NCBI GenBank assembly: GCA_013398275.1
Contig: VZSE01004958.1
Location: 489,414-553,413, forward strand
Direction of reading: 5' to 3'
Source: Promerops cafer
Taxonomy: Eukaryota; Chordata; Aves; Passeriformes; Nectariniidae
Length of the DNA stretch: 64,000 nt
The notes beneath the pieces are model-generated. The model saw nothing but the letters and a program-made list of their open reading frames with translations. It was not told the origin of the DNA and searched no databases. Below, one piece after another: positions 39,141 to 51,100 of this stretch. The translations under genes and the position numbers were made by a program. How positions within the stretch are numbered: the first letter of the stretch is position 1; every line of letters begins with the position of its first letter.

Positions 39141-40510
39141 CTATGCCACAAATACTGATGGTTATGAAATTTTCATGTCTCTTTGGATTCCTTATATATT
39201 CATGGAGTTTTCAGTCTTTTATGTTTCTCACATTACAACTTAAATAGAAAAGAATAATCAATCTATAGATTTTTAATTTTTTTTTTTAGAAAAAGAAATA
39301 AATCACAAGCTATTAATTCAAATCACTTTGAGAAAAAACAATGATGAGTCTTCATAAACATTGTGTTTTAAGAAGGTAAAAAAGACAAAAATAAGGAGAA
39401 GCAGAAGTTGAGATCCACCTCCTATCAAACGTTTTATGACTCAGTGACTGATATGGAGGATTTAATAGTCAGTATAATTGTCCAGCATATCATTGCAAGT
39501 AAGGAAAGATCTAACTGATTCTTTCTTAAAAGAGAATAAGAGGCTTTCTTTGTCACATGCAGGAAAAGGTATGTCTCTCTCAATTGAAATTTCAAAACAG
39601 TCATTAGGTACTTCACAAATTTATCAACACTAGTGAAAACATATTCCTAAACTTGATGCTGACAAAGAACATTTCCATCTGAAGGCAGCATATAAAAATA
39701 TATTAATAAGTTTTAAAAAAAGGTAAATAATAAAAAGTAAAGAGCTTTTTCCTTTATCTCCCTTCCTACCCTCTGCTTTCAACAATTGAAATCTATTTGC
39801 AGTACTATTGACCAAGCATTTTCAGAGAGGTAGCCAGTAAAAAAAAAAACTAGACCAGTTGCATTTATTCTTCACACTGCATCTGGTACCTCAAAACTTC
39901 ATTTGATTTAAGCATTTGATTCAAGTTACATCTTTGTAACATATGAACATCCTGGAAATTTTGGTTAGTTCTGCAATCTTTGTAACAGAGATAATTACAT
40001 GCATTATTAAAGAATCTTGGTCAAGGACTGCCTAATATATTGTACAGTTCATGTCTCTGCTAACACTGAGACTATAGGCAACACTAGATGAAATGCATCA
40101 CATTAATTTGTAATAGTAATCCAGTGTCCCACTCTCCTAAGATTTGAATCTCCAAAGCATCAATCTAGGCAAATTATTTATGTCATCCAGATTAATGTGA
40201 GTGGATGTAAACTACGAAATATACATCTTAGAGTAGGAGAAAAAAAAATCATTATTTATGCATCACTTTAGATCATTCCTTCAGCACAGTGCCAATATGT
40301 TTGGAGTGCTGCTGTCTATCAATAATCTGTCCCACTATGTGAATAAAAGATTTGGCACTGAGTAAAATGAGATTCTTTTCAAGGAAGTTGAAACTGTAAG
40401 GCTATAACCATTTAAAATATGGGTTCACTGAAAGACATTCATTCTTTAATATGGTGAGAAAACAAAATATGTGTGTACATTCTGTGTTCATGTCTGAGAT
40501 TTCAAAAATT
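39141..40510. other. Unique AT-rich sequence, no gene seen
   Basis: About 1.4 kb between the LTR and a CR1 copy. It has an A10 run near 39841 and no recognisable gene. Confidence 0.5.
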
Positions 40511-41851
40511 CACAGAAGGCTGTTTTTGGGAGGGTACTGCTGGAAGTCATCTCTAACCTCCCAGCTCAAGCAGGGTCACCTAGAACTGGGAGCCCAGGAC
40601 CATTTCCAAAGAGATTTTGAATATCCACACATATTTCATGTATTCAAGAGATTCCACAGCTTCTTTGGACAACCTGTGTCAGTAATCAGTCACCCTCACA
40701 ATGTTTATTGACATTCAGATGGAGTGTCCTCTGTTTCAGTTTGTGCTCATTGCCTCTGGTCCTGGCACTGGACACCACTGAAAAGAGCCTGGCTCCACCT
40801 TTTTTTCACACTCTTTGCAGATATTTATGTACATTGATAAGGTCTTCCCATGAACATTCTCTTCGCCAGGCTGAACAGGCCCAACCACCTCAGTCTTTAC
40901 TCATATGTGAGATGCTTCAGTCCCTTTATCATTCTTGTGGACTATCTTTATTATGTCCATGTCTCTCTTTTACTGAGGAAGCCCAGGATTGGACACAATA
41001 TGCCAGGTGTGGCCTCATCAGTGCTGAATAGAGAGGCAGGATCACTCCTCTTGACCTTCAGGCAACAATCCTGCTTCAGTCTGGAACAACAGGCTCCCTA
41101 CTGCAAAAGCACACTTCTGGCTCCTGTTCAATTTAGTGTCCAACAGGACACCCAGGTACTGCTTTCCAGCTGTGGGAAAGCAGTAGGGTAGAGGTAGGTC
41201 CTACCCCTGGGCAGGCCTTTTCATGAGCCTTTTTCATGTTTTCTGTAACCAGGTTCCCCATCTTGTGGAGCAATGCGTCCATATTTTCCCTAATTCCCCT
41301 TCTGTCACCTATGCACTTACAGAAACGCCTCTTGGTTTTTTGACACTGCTGTGCAGTGAATACCATGTGGGCTTTAGCTTTCCTAATTCATCTCTGGAAT
41401 CTCAAACGACATTTCTGTATTTCTCTCAAGTTACAGCTCCTTGCTTCCACACCCTGTGTACGTCCTTTAAGTTTGGCCAGCAACTCCTTGTTCATCAACA
41501 TGGGTATTCTGGCGTTTTTTTGCCTGACTTCCTATTTGTTGGGATGGACCATTCTTAAACATGGACTGGGTGATTCTTGAACATTAATCTGCTTTCTTGG
41601 GCCTTTCTTCCCTGCAGGACCTTATCTCATGGGAGTCTTACCAGCAGACCTTTGAAGAGGAAGAATTTATGACCTATGCATTCCAGGAAACTCCTGGATG
41701 GCCTATGCATGGGTGCGCTGTCACTCCCACATATCTTGGGGTGGTTGGCATCCCCTATGAGGACCATGGCCCCTGAACGTAAACCAGAGGGCCTGATCCA
41801 CTTGTTGTTCCCGGTTAGCAGGCCTACAGCAGGCACCCATTACAACACCAA
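40511..41851 (-). mobile_element. CR1 LINE with two internal deletions, RT core missing
   Basis: Minus-strand CR1 of about 1.34 kb, the longest in the window. From its 5' side (41851) it carries part of the endonuclease: the minus frame 41836-41627 reads SGAMVLIGDANHPKICG then RPSRSFLECIGHKF, matching CR1 'GDFNHPDICW...QSRRFLEC'. At about 41661-41672 it jumps into the linker (FKGLLVR). It continues through the pre-RT segment (minus 41366-41230, RRFCKCIGDRRGIRENMDA and NLVTENMKKA). At about 41214-41226 it jumps again to the post-palm 'LHLGR' region and runs through thumb and 3' UTR to the 3' end near 40511. RT fingers, palm and FADD are absent. Confidence 0.9.
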
Positions 41852-42821
41852 CTTGTATCACTCAAGAGATACAAGCTGCTTTACATTAATATTTCATGAT
41901 ATATAAATTTTCAAAGGAGATGTTCTTTGATATGTCTGTTGAATATTTCACCCTAACAGTTTACAAGTAGACCAAAAAAACTCCAACAAACTGAATGGCA
42001 GATTATAGACAATAAGTCACATCATTGCAGGAAAATGAAGAGGAAAGACCAAGTTCCTCAATGTATAATACAGTATCAGACTTATGCTATGGTAGTGCAG
42101 CAAAACCCCTACATTTTATGGACCATACTCTTCAATGTTTAAGTAATTAATTATTAAAATTGATTATTCATTGAGGGCCGCAACAGTCCAATATCCTACA
42201 GACTAGCTGACAAGGCATTTATATAGTCAGCGTAAAATTTCAAATCTAGTGAAATGTAGAGGTAGGACCTTCATGCTGACTTTGAGAGGAGATGCAAAAA
42301 CTGATTCTTTAAACATTGAATTGGAAGGTGACAAAAATAATACCGTTCTTTTATCTTGACAAATATTTGTCATAGAAAAAAGTCATTAAAAAGAGAGAAG
42401 TGTCCTTCTTTCCTGTATAAAGTGTATAACAAGGTAAGTACCTGGGATAGTTTTTGCTAGGGTTTTGTTAAGCAGAAGTAGTTTCAAAATATAATTGCCC
42501 ATTATAAATTTGGTAACTAAATTAGTAATGCAGGATTATTTATATTTGATAAAACCTGAGGTTATAGTTTTTGTTATTCATCCTAGAAAGGGAGTTAAGA
42601 TCTCCTCTGTAACTTTATATCTCTGTGATCAGCAGTTTTGGTTTTGAAGTCCTTGGCTATGTATATGCTGTTAAGACTAGGGTCCAAAGCTTGACACATT
42701 GATCAAGCTCTTCCTAAAATGGATTTGTCTTATCTTTTTGTCCTAGGTGTTCTGAGTCTAATGGGATTTCCCTATCTCCTGGTTGTTTATGCTGTTTCAT
42801 CGGCTCTGCATGTCTGCAAAA

Positions 42822-42864
<43 letters not shown>

Positions 42865-43124
42865 AAGGTTACACAATTTCCCTCAACAGTGGCAGGAGGA
42901 AACTGGAAGTGTATGTTCTACATACCCTTGGAAGCACATGAAAGAATATTGGAGGAATGAGGCCGCAGAGATTGTTTTCTGAAGGAGCATCAGATCAGTG
43001 CAGATGATACAGTTCACCAAACAGTGGCATGGTTTCCACCTCACTGTTCTTGGAGAGGTTTAGAAAACAAACTATGCTATGAAAATGTAGAAATAATATC
43101 TTAATGAATGTAAGCAGATGCAGA
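41852..43124. other. Unique AT-rich sequence, no gene seen
   Basis: About 1.3 kb with no recognisable gene. The (TAAA)n microsatellite inside it is listed separately. Confidence 0.5.
42818..42865 (+). repeat. (AAAT)n tetranucleotide microsatellite
   Basis: About 12 uninterrupted AAAT units. Its perfection suggests it is recently expanded and polymorphic. Confidence 0.95.
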
Positions 43125-43460
43125 TCCAAACAGATTTACGCAGTGAGCTGACAGCAAGGAGTGTGGATTTCGGGAGCCAAGCTTATTTTATAACTCTTTT
43201 ATTCAACAGCACAGATGTCTGCTGAAGCCCAGGCAACACGATCCCAGGAATAGGCCTCAGCAAGGATACACCTAACTTTAAACCTTCCATCCAACTTGCT
43301 TCTGAACCAGAATTACTGGGTCAAATGTTAATTTGCATATCAATAACTCCTTCTAGGAAGAGGGGAACAGCATTGCTGTCATTTTCTAGATTAAGTACTT
43401 ACTACCTTTGTTTTGGAAGACACTGATTTTGAACTTGATGGCTGTTGTTCAGCCAGTAAT
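43125..43460 (-). mobile_element. Probable solo LTR (antisense)
   Basis: On the minus strand the block has an LTR-like order. A POU/octamer ATGCAAAT (plus 43331-43338) is followed by a TTTAAA TATA-like box. An AATAAA polyadenylation signal (plus 43198-43203, in 'ctgttgaataaaag') comes next. It ends in an 'aataagcttggctcccgaa' and 'tctgtttggatct' region, typical of the R-U5 side of avian ERV LTRs. It is GC-richer than its flanks. Precise ends and family are unknown. Confidence 0.6.
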
Positions 43461-46400
43461 TCTACCTTACTTGTAAAATTCCATAATGTTATTTACTCCT
43501 TCCTGAAGTAATTTGAAAAAGACAATAAACAAGTATTTATCAGGATGCAGACAGACTGAATATTTTTATCTGAAGGTTTCACAAAATCTCATAAGCCAAA
43601 ATGATGATTGAACATCTGGAAATAAGTAAGTTCATTAAGTTACTATTGATGAGTAATTTAAGGTGCTTAAACAGATATAAGCATACATCAGCAATGATGG
43701 ACAGAAATTTGGGAGATATTAGTGCATATAGTGTAAAATAGCTCTAATCTATTTATTAAGTACATATCTCAGACCAATAACACAGAATTTATTTGTTTGT
43801 TTGCTTGATGGGTTTATTTTGGTTGTTGGGTTTTATTTGGGGAGGGAAGTTTTGTGTGTGTGTGTTCATGGACAGTAATTCTCTATTCTCTATTAAAACA
43901 GTAATATCATATTTGATTGGTTTTAATGGTGTTTCCCCACTATCAAATATTATTCATCAAATTCATTAGGGACTGTTCAGAATTTAGCTCTTCTGAAAAT
44001 GAATGTTACTGAGTAAATTTTCTGGGTATAAAAAATAGAGTTTAGACTTTACAGACTGAAATTCAACCCATCTGAAAATTCCCTACATTCCCACAGCTAG
44101 AGTTTCCTCCTAGTTAGAAAACTTTAAAGGCCTAGGGTCACAGAAAGAATCATTGGTCAAGGATTGTATTAAAATCTTGTCAGTATTGTTTTTTTAGCAG
44201 TAAAACACTGCAGGGATGAAAATGTGATTAATTTTAAATGTTTTTTCAAATATGACAAATTCTTCCATGTAGAACTAAGCACAGAACAAAGAACGATATA
44301 ATAAAAGAATCTATAGGTATTGTAGCAAGGGATCAGATTTTATGCCATGGCAATGGCTATTTACTCTGCTACATGCTGGTGAGAAAATGAAAGGAGGTCA
44401 CTAATGTTGATTTTTATCTCTTCAGCCACACCTGGAAAAAGGCTAAGTGCCATTATAGACCAAGTCCTTTTCACATAACTTTATGTAAGTGCAGGCATCT
44501 ATATTATGAGAATATTTTCCTAACTCTGTATTTCCCACGTACAGACTTGGATAATTCCAAAATTCAATTAACAAATGAGATGGATTTTTCTAGCCACCAG
44601 TAAATAGTTGGAAAAAAGTTTGTCACAACCCTGACTGTCCATGAGAAAAGAAATTCTGTCACAAAGTATATTTAAATATTTATTTAAACAAAAATAACAA
44701 GTGGCTATGGCTGCAGTTTCAACTGCTACTGGTAGAGAGCTACCTTGAGACCTGAAAAATTTGAGTGCTGTATTGTTTTCTTCTGGTAGGTTTCTTTTAC
44801 TATGATCAATCTGCTTTACCTCCCTGTTGAATTCTGACTTCTTGTAGGGGTCATTGTTTCTTATTCCCTAATAATTCTACTAGGGATGTACAAACTTAAT
44901 ATATTTCTACCATTTACTGAGTTTGCCGAATCACAAGGAACAAGCACATGTTTTATGAACTCTCAGGTGGGTTACAATGTAAAGAAATGAAAAAAATATA
45001 TGTGATATTTGTAGAGCCAGCTAGCAGCAAAAAAGAAGGGAGGAAGCATTTAAAAGCACCTTGTTTGGTTTTTATGGTGACTCTCCTAGGAATAAATTGA
45101 CTATGATATGGGTTTGGTTTTTTTTTTTACAGCTTGTAAAGTTATAGTCCTGACTGATGCTAAAGGTATTTTTTCCCAAAGGTACAGATTAAAAATACCA
45201 CAATCATGGAGGAAAATATAGGACCATGCATATTATGTTTCTATTTCCATACTGTACAGCAAGACTTATTTAAATGTTATTGATTGACAGATGTAGACAA
45301 AATGAAGTCATTGCTAGTTTCCAAATATTAGCTTAATCAGAAACTCATAACTATTTCAGAACAGAGCAATGTTGCTTAAATTACCTCCTTTTGTTCAGAC
45401 GAATGTCAGATGTTTATTTGTCCAAAAATTAGTCAAGAACAAGGGTATGGAGCTAAGTTATTGTCATTTAAATACAAGGTTGAAATAATTATTATTTCCA
45501 CTAAATATGACCTTTCAAAAGTACCACAACACCAATCTTTGTTTAATGATCAGTTTTTAAGTTGTTTTTTGGTTTTTGTTTATTGTTTTTTTTTATATTA
45601 AATGCTGAAAACTTTGAATAGATCCAGTTGTTTCTTCCAGTTCCATCAACTCTCAGCTTTAAGACACACTTTAAGTCAAACTACAAAATAAGAACCCAGA
45701 ACCTGGGCATGACTGAAGGCCACAGCTTCTCTAGATGGTTTCTTTGAAGGCCCTAGAGGTACATTAGGGCACCAGTGTGCAATTATCTGGGTGGTTTACA
45801 ATGAGGCACCCAAAACCAGACTGCCTGCGGCTTCTGTGTGGAAAAGATCTGAGTGGATTATGGGAAATGATAGGTTTATGACTTCTTGGGTCTTTGGTTA
45901 CTTAAGTGCCAGGAAAACTGCACATAGGAAAGCTAAGGACCCATAAGGACATGAGTGTTCAGTAAAAATGATGACCTCCACAGTATTTCTGGTAGGTTAG
46001 AAATAAAAACTAGTTTGTGTCTAGATTTATGTCCAGGGTGGTAAAGTATTAGAGGCAGAGTTACTGTGAGCATCCAGAGTTTCACTGGATACATTTATAT
46101 TATCAAATAAAATAGGCTCATTCTCCAGCATTAAAGACTGCTGGCACATCACAGCTCCAGAATACATACAATATATAGTATATACAGAATATATGGCTTT
46201 TTCTATCCTGCCTCCTGGGAACTATCAATGGTCTAAATATTACCTGGAAGAGCGCTAGTTCACAGAAGTCAAAACAATGCCAGAGGCTAGAGCTCTCTAT
46301 TAAAGAGTGAAGGAAATATCCAGGGTTTAAATCTGTGTCCCAGTTCTATTTGTTTTACTGATAATAACAGAGTCATTAGGTTCAAACTTGAAGAGTTTGT

Positions 46401-46779
46401 GGATTTTGGTAAATCAGAGTTGACATGAATTGATAGTTCTGATTTATTAAAACAATAGCAAAGATTGTACCTGAACACAACTTCTGTGAAATAAATCAAA
46501 AAACTGGGAGACAGGATATCTTTTATGAACTCTCAATACTTTCAGTCTGTCTTTTTCTTTCTTATTTCCTTGATAGCAGGATCTGAATTTCTTTTATATT
46601 TCTTTTTGTTGTGTTTTTTATTTTTCTCTTTTTTCTTGTTTTAATGAGTCAGAGATTTATTCCCCTAAATCAGGGCTAGTCTGCTATTAAATTAATTTTT
46701 ACAAGTGAAACAGTCATCCTTTGATGAAAATGAGTCATATTTTCTTTGCAGTACTTAGTTAGTATTTGTTTTGCTGGTA
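43461..46779. other. Unique AT-rich sequence, no gene seen
   Basis: About 3.3 kb with no recognisable exon. A somewhat GC-richer part at 45690-46080 is not assignable to a family. A short (GT)n lies near 43853-43864. Confidence 0.5.
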
Positions 46780-47427
46780 GATAGGGTCAGAGACTGACAC
46801 AGACACCAATCGTGATTTACTAAAATGATTTACAACTGCAATGAATCACAAAAAGATAAGCTAAACAATGCACATAATCACTACTATGAAAGAATGCCTA
46901 TAGTGATTAAGAAAGATACATTGCCAATAAAGATCCAAGTCCAACAAACATCAGGCGTGGAACAGTCACAAAGAAGGACTGGAAAACCTGGTAACTGGGA
47001 ACTGTACATCACCAGCTGGGAACTGTACATCACCAGTTTCCTCAATACTTTACCATTGTCCAAGTCCAACAAACATCAGCCATGGGGAGAAGCTGTCACA
47101 GTGAAGAACTGGAGAACCATGTGCAGTACCTGGCAAATCCTGGGGTACATCCACCTTTGCAGTCGTGAGGCTTCCTCACTTTGCTGTGACAGTAGCCCAG
47201 ATTTCATACTGTTAAACAAACAAGCTGACATAATTTCTAATTTCATTCTCCTGTTGGATTTCTCCCAAAGCCTGGCCAGGGCTCAATGAGGAACCAAGGG
47301 AGTTATCTTTGATCCTATACCCTGCTGATTAGGTCGGGAGTGGCTTTATCCAATTTCTAGATACAGAAAGGTAATCACATGTTTTGCCTGTAAGTGAACA
47401 CATAGAACAATACCATGTTAATAAGCA
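46780..47427. mobile_element. LTR-like interspersed element with internal tandem duplications
   Basis: A compositionally distinct block starting near 'gggtcagagactgacacaga' and ending before the GATA array. I read it as an avian ERV LTR, probably antisense, but this is a weaker call than the other LTRs. The word aagtccaacaaacatcag occurs twice, 122 bases apart, inside an imperfect 120-base tandem duplication (about 46938-47059 and 47060-47165). A perfect 21-base tandem repeat sits inside the first unit (46995-47015 and 47016-47036). The longest open frame of the window (46825-47289, 154 codons) lies across this block. Its peptide simply translates the repeats (WELYITS twice) and is unlikely to be a gene. 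Confidence 0.45.
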
Positions 47428-47499
47428 AATATATATATATATAGATAGATATAGATATAGATAGATATAGAGATAGATAGATATAGATAGATAGATAGN

Positions 47500-47550
<51 letters not shown>

Positions 47551-47551
47551 T
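47428..47551. repeat. (GATA)n microsatellite, interrupted by one N
   Basis: An (AT)n start, then GATA units mixed with GATATA, then a long perfect GATA stretch to 47551. A single N at 47499 marks an unresolved point, so the repeat length in this assembly is unreliable. Confidence 0.95.
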
Positions 47552-47651
47552 AACATTTGATTGAAAGGTTCATCGATGGGGCAAATTTGATTCAGGTCTT
47601 AGTACTTCAGTATTAGATGTGGTATATAAAGAAACTTAAATTTAAGCATAA
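47552..47651. other. Short AT-rich interval
   Basis: About 100 bases between the microsatellite and the next CR1. Nothing recognisable. Confidence 0.5.
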
Positions 47652-48168
47652 ATGTTGAGTACTGTATCCCGTGCTGGGGTGCACAGCACAGGAGGGGCAT
47701 GAAGCTGTTGAATCGAGTACAAAGTAGGGCCATCAAGTTGATCAGAGGGATGGAGCACCTCTCCTGTGTGGAAAGGCTCAGAGAATAGGGCTTGTTCAGC
47801 CTGGAAAAGAGAAGGCTTCTGGGTGACCTACTTGTGGCCTTCCAGTACTTGAAGGGAGCCTACAAGAAAGATGGAGAGAGAATATTTACAAGGGCATGTA
47901 GTGACAGGACAAGGGGGAATGGCTTCAAACTGAAAATTGGTAGATTTAAATTAGTTATCAGGAAGAAATTCTTTACGGTAAGGGTGCTGAGGCATTGGAA
48001 CATGTTCCCCAGAAAAATTGTGGATGCCCCATCTCTGGAAATGTTTCAGGCCAGACTGAATGGGGCTCTGAGCAACCTGGTATAGCGGAAAGTGTCCCTG
48101 CCCACAGCAGGGGGTTGGCACTAAATGATCTTTAGGGTGCCTTCCAACCCAAATCATTCTATGATTGT
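47652..48168 (+). mobile_element. CR1 LINE, 5'-truncated with an open C-terminal frame
   Basis: Plus-strand CR1 3' end of about 515 bases, from the thumb ('gagtactgtatcccgtgctg') to a CATTCTATGATT terminal repeat at 48154-48165. The frame 47792-48085 (97 codons) is still open through the ORF2 C-terminus and reads FSLEKRRLLGDL, SDRTRGNGFKLK, RKKFFTVRVLRHWN and PRKIVDAPSLEMF. The 3' UTR has the 'agtgtccctgcccacagcag' block, the same 3'-end type as the copies at 19929 and 25333. This is probably the least decayed CR1 in the window. Confidence 0.95.
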
Positions 48169-51100
48169 GGTAAATATTAGATAAAGATATTTTTGACATG
48201 CATTCCTCTTTCTAAAATTTTGATTCTAGAGAATATCTAACAGGGATGGACAGATCTGCATGGGAATATGGCTCTGACGAAATAAAATATTTTTTTAGAA
48301 CATGCTGCCTTCTTTCTATAATCTATGATAATACAAAAAAAACCCCAAACAAACAGTTTTTTTCTATATTTTATTTCTTCCTTGCCTTGCTCCTTCCACT
48401 AAAGAAGTGTTTTAATAAATTAGAGAAAGAAAATTTTAAAAAATAATAATTGCATTACAGTTCAAATTTTCATGAGAGGGAGATGGATGACAGATGTCCA
48501 TACCCACATTATTTGAGATTTTGGAAGTCTTTTTTTTTAGGACTTTATGTAAAATTTAGCCAAAACTATAAGCCTTTTTTTCACGTCTGTCTTACACTAT
48601 TTTCAGCTGTTTGGGTTTGTGTTTTGACAGACAGGCAAGGATAAATTTCAGAATGAGTCTAGAGAAAAAAAAAACCGCATTGCTTTCTTTGTGTTAATCA
48701 TACAGTCATTTGGCAGAAAGCCGTAGCTTGTCCATACCTCAGAGAGATAATTTTAAATTTGGCAGCATGCTTGCCCTGCTATCTGGAATACCCCTTCTGC
48801 CATCTCTTAGAAAACTCTCTGGGATTCAGCTAAGCTGCAAAACTCAGAAAACTGTGGTTTGCGTGTGTTCAGGAGGGGCTCCGTCAGTATTACTAAACTA
48901 GCACAGATTTTAATAAGCAAAAGAAAATCTGGGCTTTTCCAGTGAATAGAAGAAAGTTTTTTAAAATGACAAAGCTGTAGATGTTAGCAACAGACCTACA
49001 GCTGTTAGCAAGACAAAGCATCCAGCTTCTCACACTGTTGGCTGAAGTCAATGGGCAGTTCAGCCTTTGCCTGCTATGGTCAGAGAGATGCCTGTAAGCC
49101 TGAGTTAGTGCCTACGGTGTAAAACTGACCGATTTTTTGTTTCCTTGATCTAATGTGAATGGATGATTGCTCTTGATTTCACTCAGTAAGCAAGGGGAGA
49201 GGTCTACAGTGGACTCTTTATGTTTCAAATCTCACCCTGTTCAGCTTCCAGAATGAAGCAGACTTTTTGAGTGTGTTTGTGTTAACTCAAAATCAGTGGT
49301 GTATTTACAGCTTCACAAGAATAATGTATCTCAATATTATTTTAAAAATCATAAAGGAATTATGCTAGTTCTAGTGTTAGAGGGAAAAAATGATAATTTG
49401 ATTTATAAAGTTTTGTATAAAGGGAGGAAATCATATTACTCCATTCAATATTTTAGGCATCTGAAACTAGAAGTACTCTAAAGACTTCAGGGTGGTGAAT
49501 CATTGTTTCAGAAACTAAAGGTTTGGCAAAATTGCAATTAATGGGGAAAAAAAACCCTAATTCATGATTGAAATGATAAAGGATGTTGCTTCTCATACAT
49601 ACGCCATAGCACATGGCTCCCCATAAAATGGAACTTTTCAAATTTTTCAATATAGAATATGACAGCAAGAATTTATGATTCAGGGACAAACACTCATTTG
49701 TTCAGTCATTATTTATCATAGAAGATTATAATACTTGGCACTTTGTGTTACCTTTTGCATATAGATTGCTGACTTAGACGTGACGCTTGCACTGTACAAT
49801 GCAGATTGGGCGATGTGCTCTTTAATACCAAACTGAAAAAAAAGGAGCAAATAGAAAATATTATTTTAAAGGTCCAGAAAATAGTAAAAATTAATATTGA
49901 TGTGAAACTTATCTGAAGTACCTAAATTCCTGAATCTCTGGCCACTGAAATTGGAGAGAAAAACACAGGAAAACAGATTTTCAGATATTTTCTATTATTT
50001 AAGCCAAAATCCCTGAAGAACAACTTATATCAAAATATTTTGGCACTTCCAATTTGAGCTTCCTGAAAATTAAGAAAATTAAGCTAAGTGTTTAGGCACC
50101 ACAGAAAGATTTAAGCAGAATGTGACACTAGAAGCAGACAAAGGTTAGAGAAGTCTCATTTGTGACTCAACTGGTTCACTGATACAAGAAAAAAAGACAT
50201 TTCAGAGAATTATTTTGTGGCATTCAGAAATAACTTGCTACAGGAATTGTATCTTTATTTCACAAGAAAACCCAAAAACCAATAAAACAACTAACGACTG
50301 TTTCTCGTTACTCTCATTTGGAAAGTATATCATCTTCAGTAGTCATATGAACTCTATTCATATTCTTAACAGAGTGAAAGTGGATTGACCAGGAATATCC
50401 TGCTCATTGACTTGTTGAATGCACCTTGTCATAGCCATTTATTGCTTTAAGAAGCATATTTGAATATAAGTTCCCATTTTCTTGAAGTATCCTCACAGCA
50501 AAATCTCAATTTTTCCTTGAATGTTTAACAGGAAAATAAATGATGGCAAAGATAATAAGGAAAATGTTCCATTATTTTAAAAATATTTTCAAAGAAAAAA
50601 CAAAAAGGATCAAACCTCCCCCGTCCCCATTTTCATTAACTTTTTTTACAGGAATTAAAATTTTGCAATGGAGAGTAAGAGATGTCTGAATTTTAGCTGC
50701 TGATAAAAATGAAGAATGTATTCCTTGTCTGGTCGGGCCAGCTCAAGCATTTTCAATAAAGTTTTGAATTCACTTGTATTTTTACTAAGCTTTGAGAACA
50801 TTTTAGCAGTTCTAAATCAAGTATGGTTGAGAAATGCTGGGTGGTAAAATCTCTCAGCAGTGAAGGTGTGCCCAGGTTATCTATCCACAGGACTGAACCA
50901 TTTAAATAATATCCCTTTGTGAACATTTAAACAAAGAGATCAGAAGAATATTAATACACATCAAGTTTCAGTAGGAAGGTGCGAGCTGGAATCTGGGAGG
51001 GATCTAGCAAACCTACTAGCTTCATCCAGTTATGCAGTAGTTTCTGGAATTAACATCTATTTCCTTATGTAAAAATAAGCTACATCAATAGTAGTTTTGT

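Noticed and set aside
40451..41580. Series of plus-strand frames of 74-113 codons
   Set aside because: They lie antisense to the CR1 copy at 40511-41851. The CR1 motifs are on the minus strand.
47407..47556. ORF with repeated Ile-Tyr-Leu-Ser
   Set aside because: It is a translation of the GATA microsatellite and spans an N.
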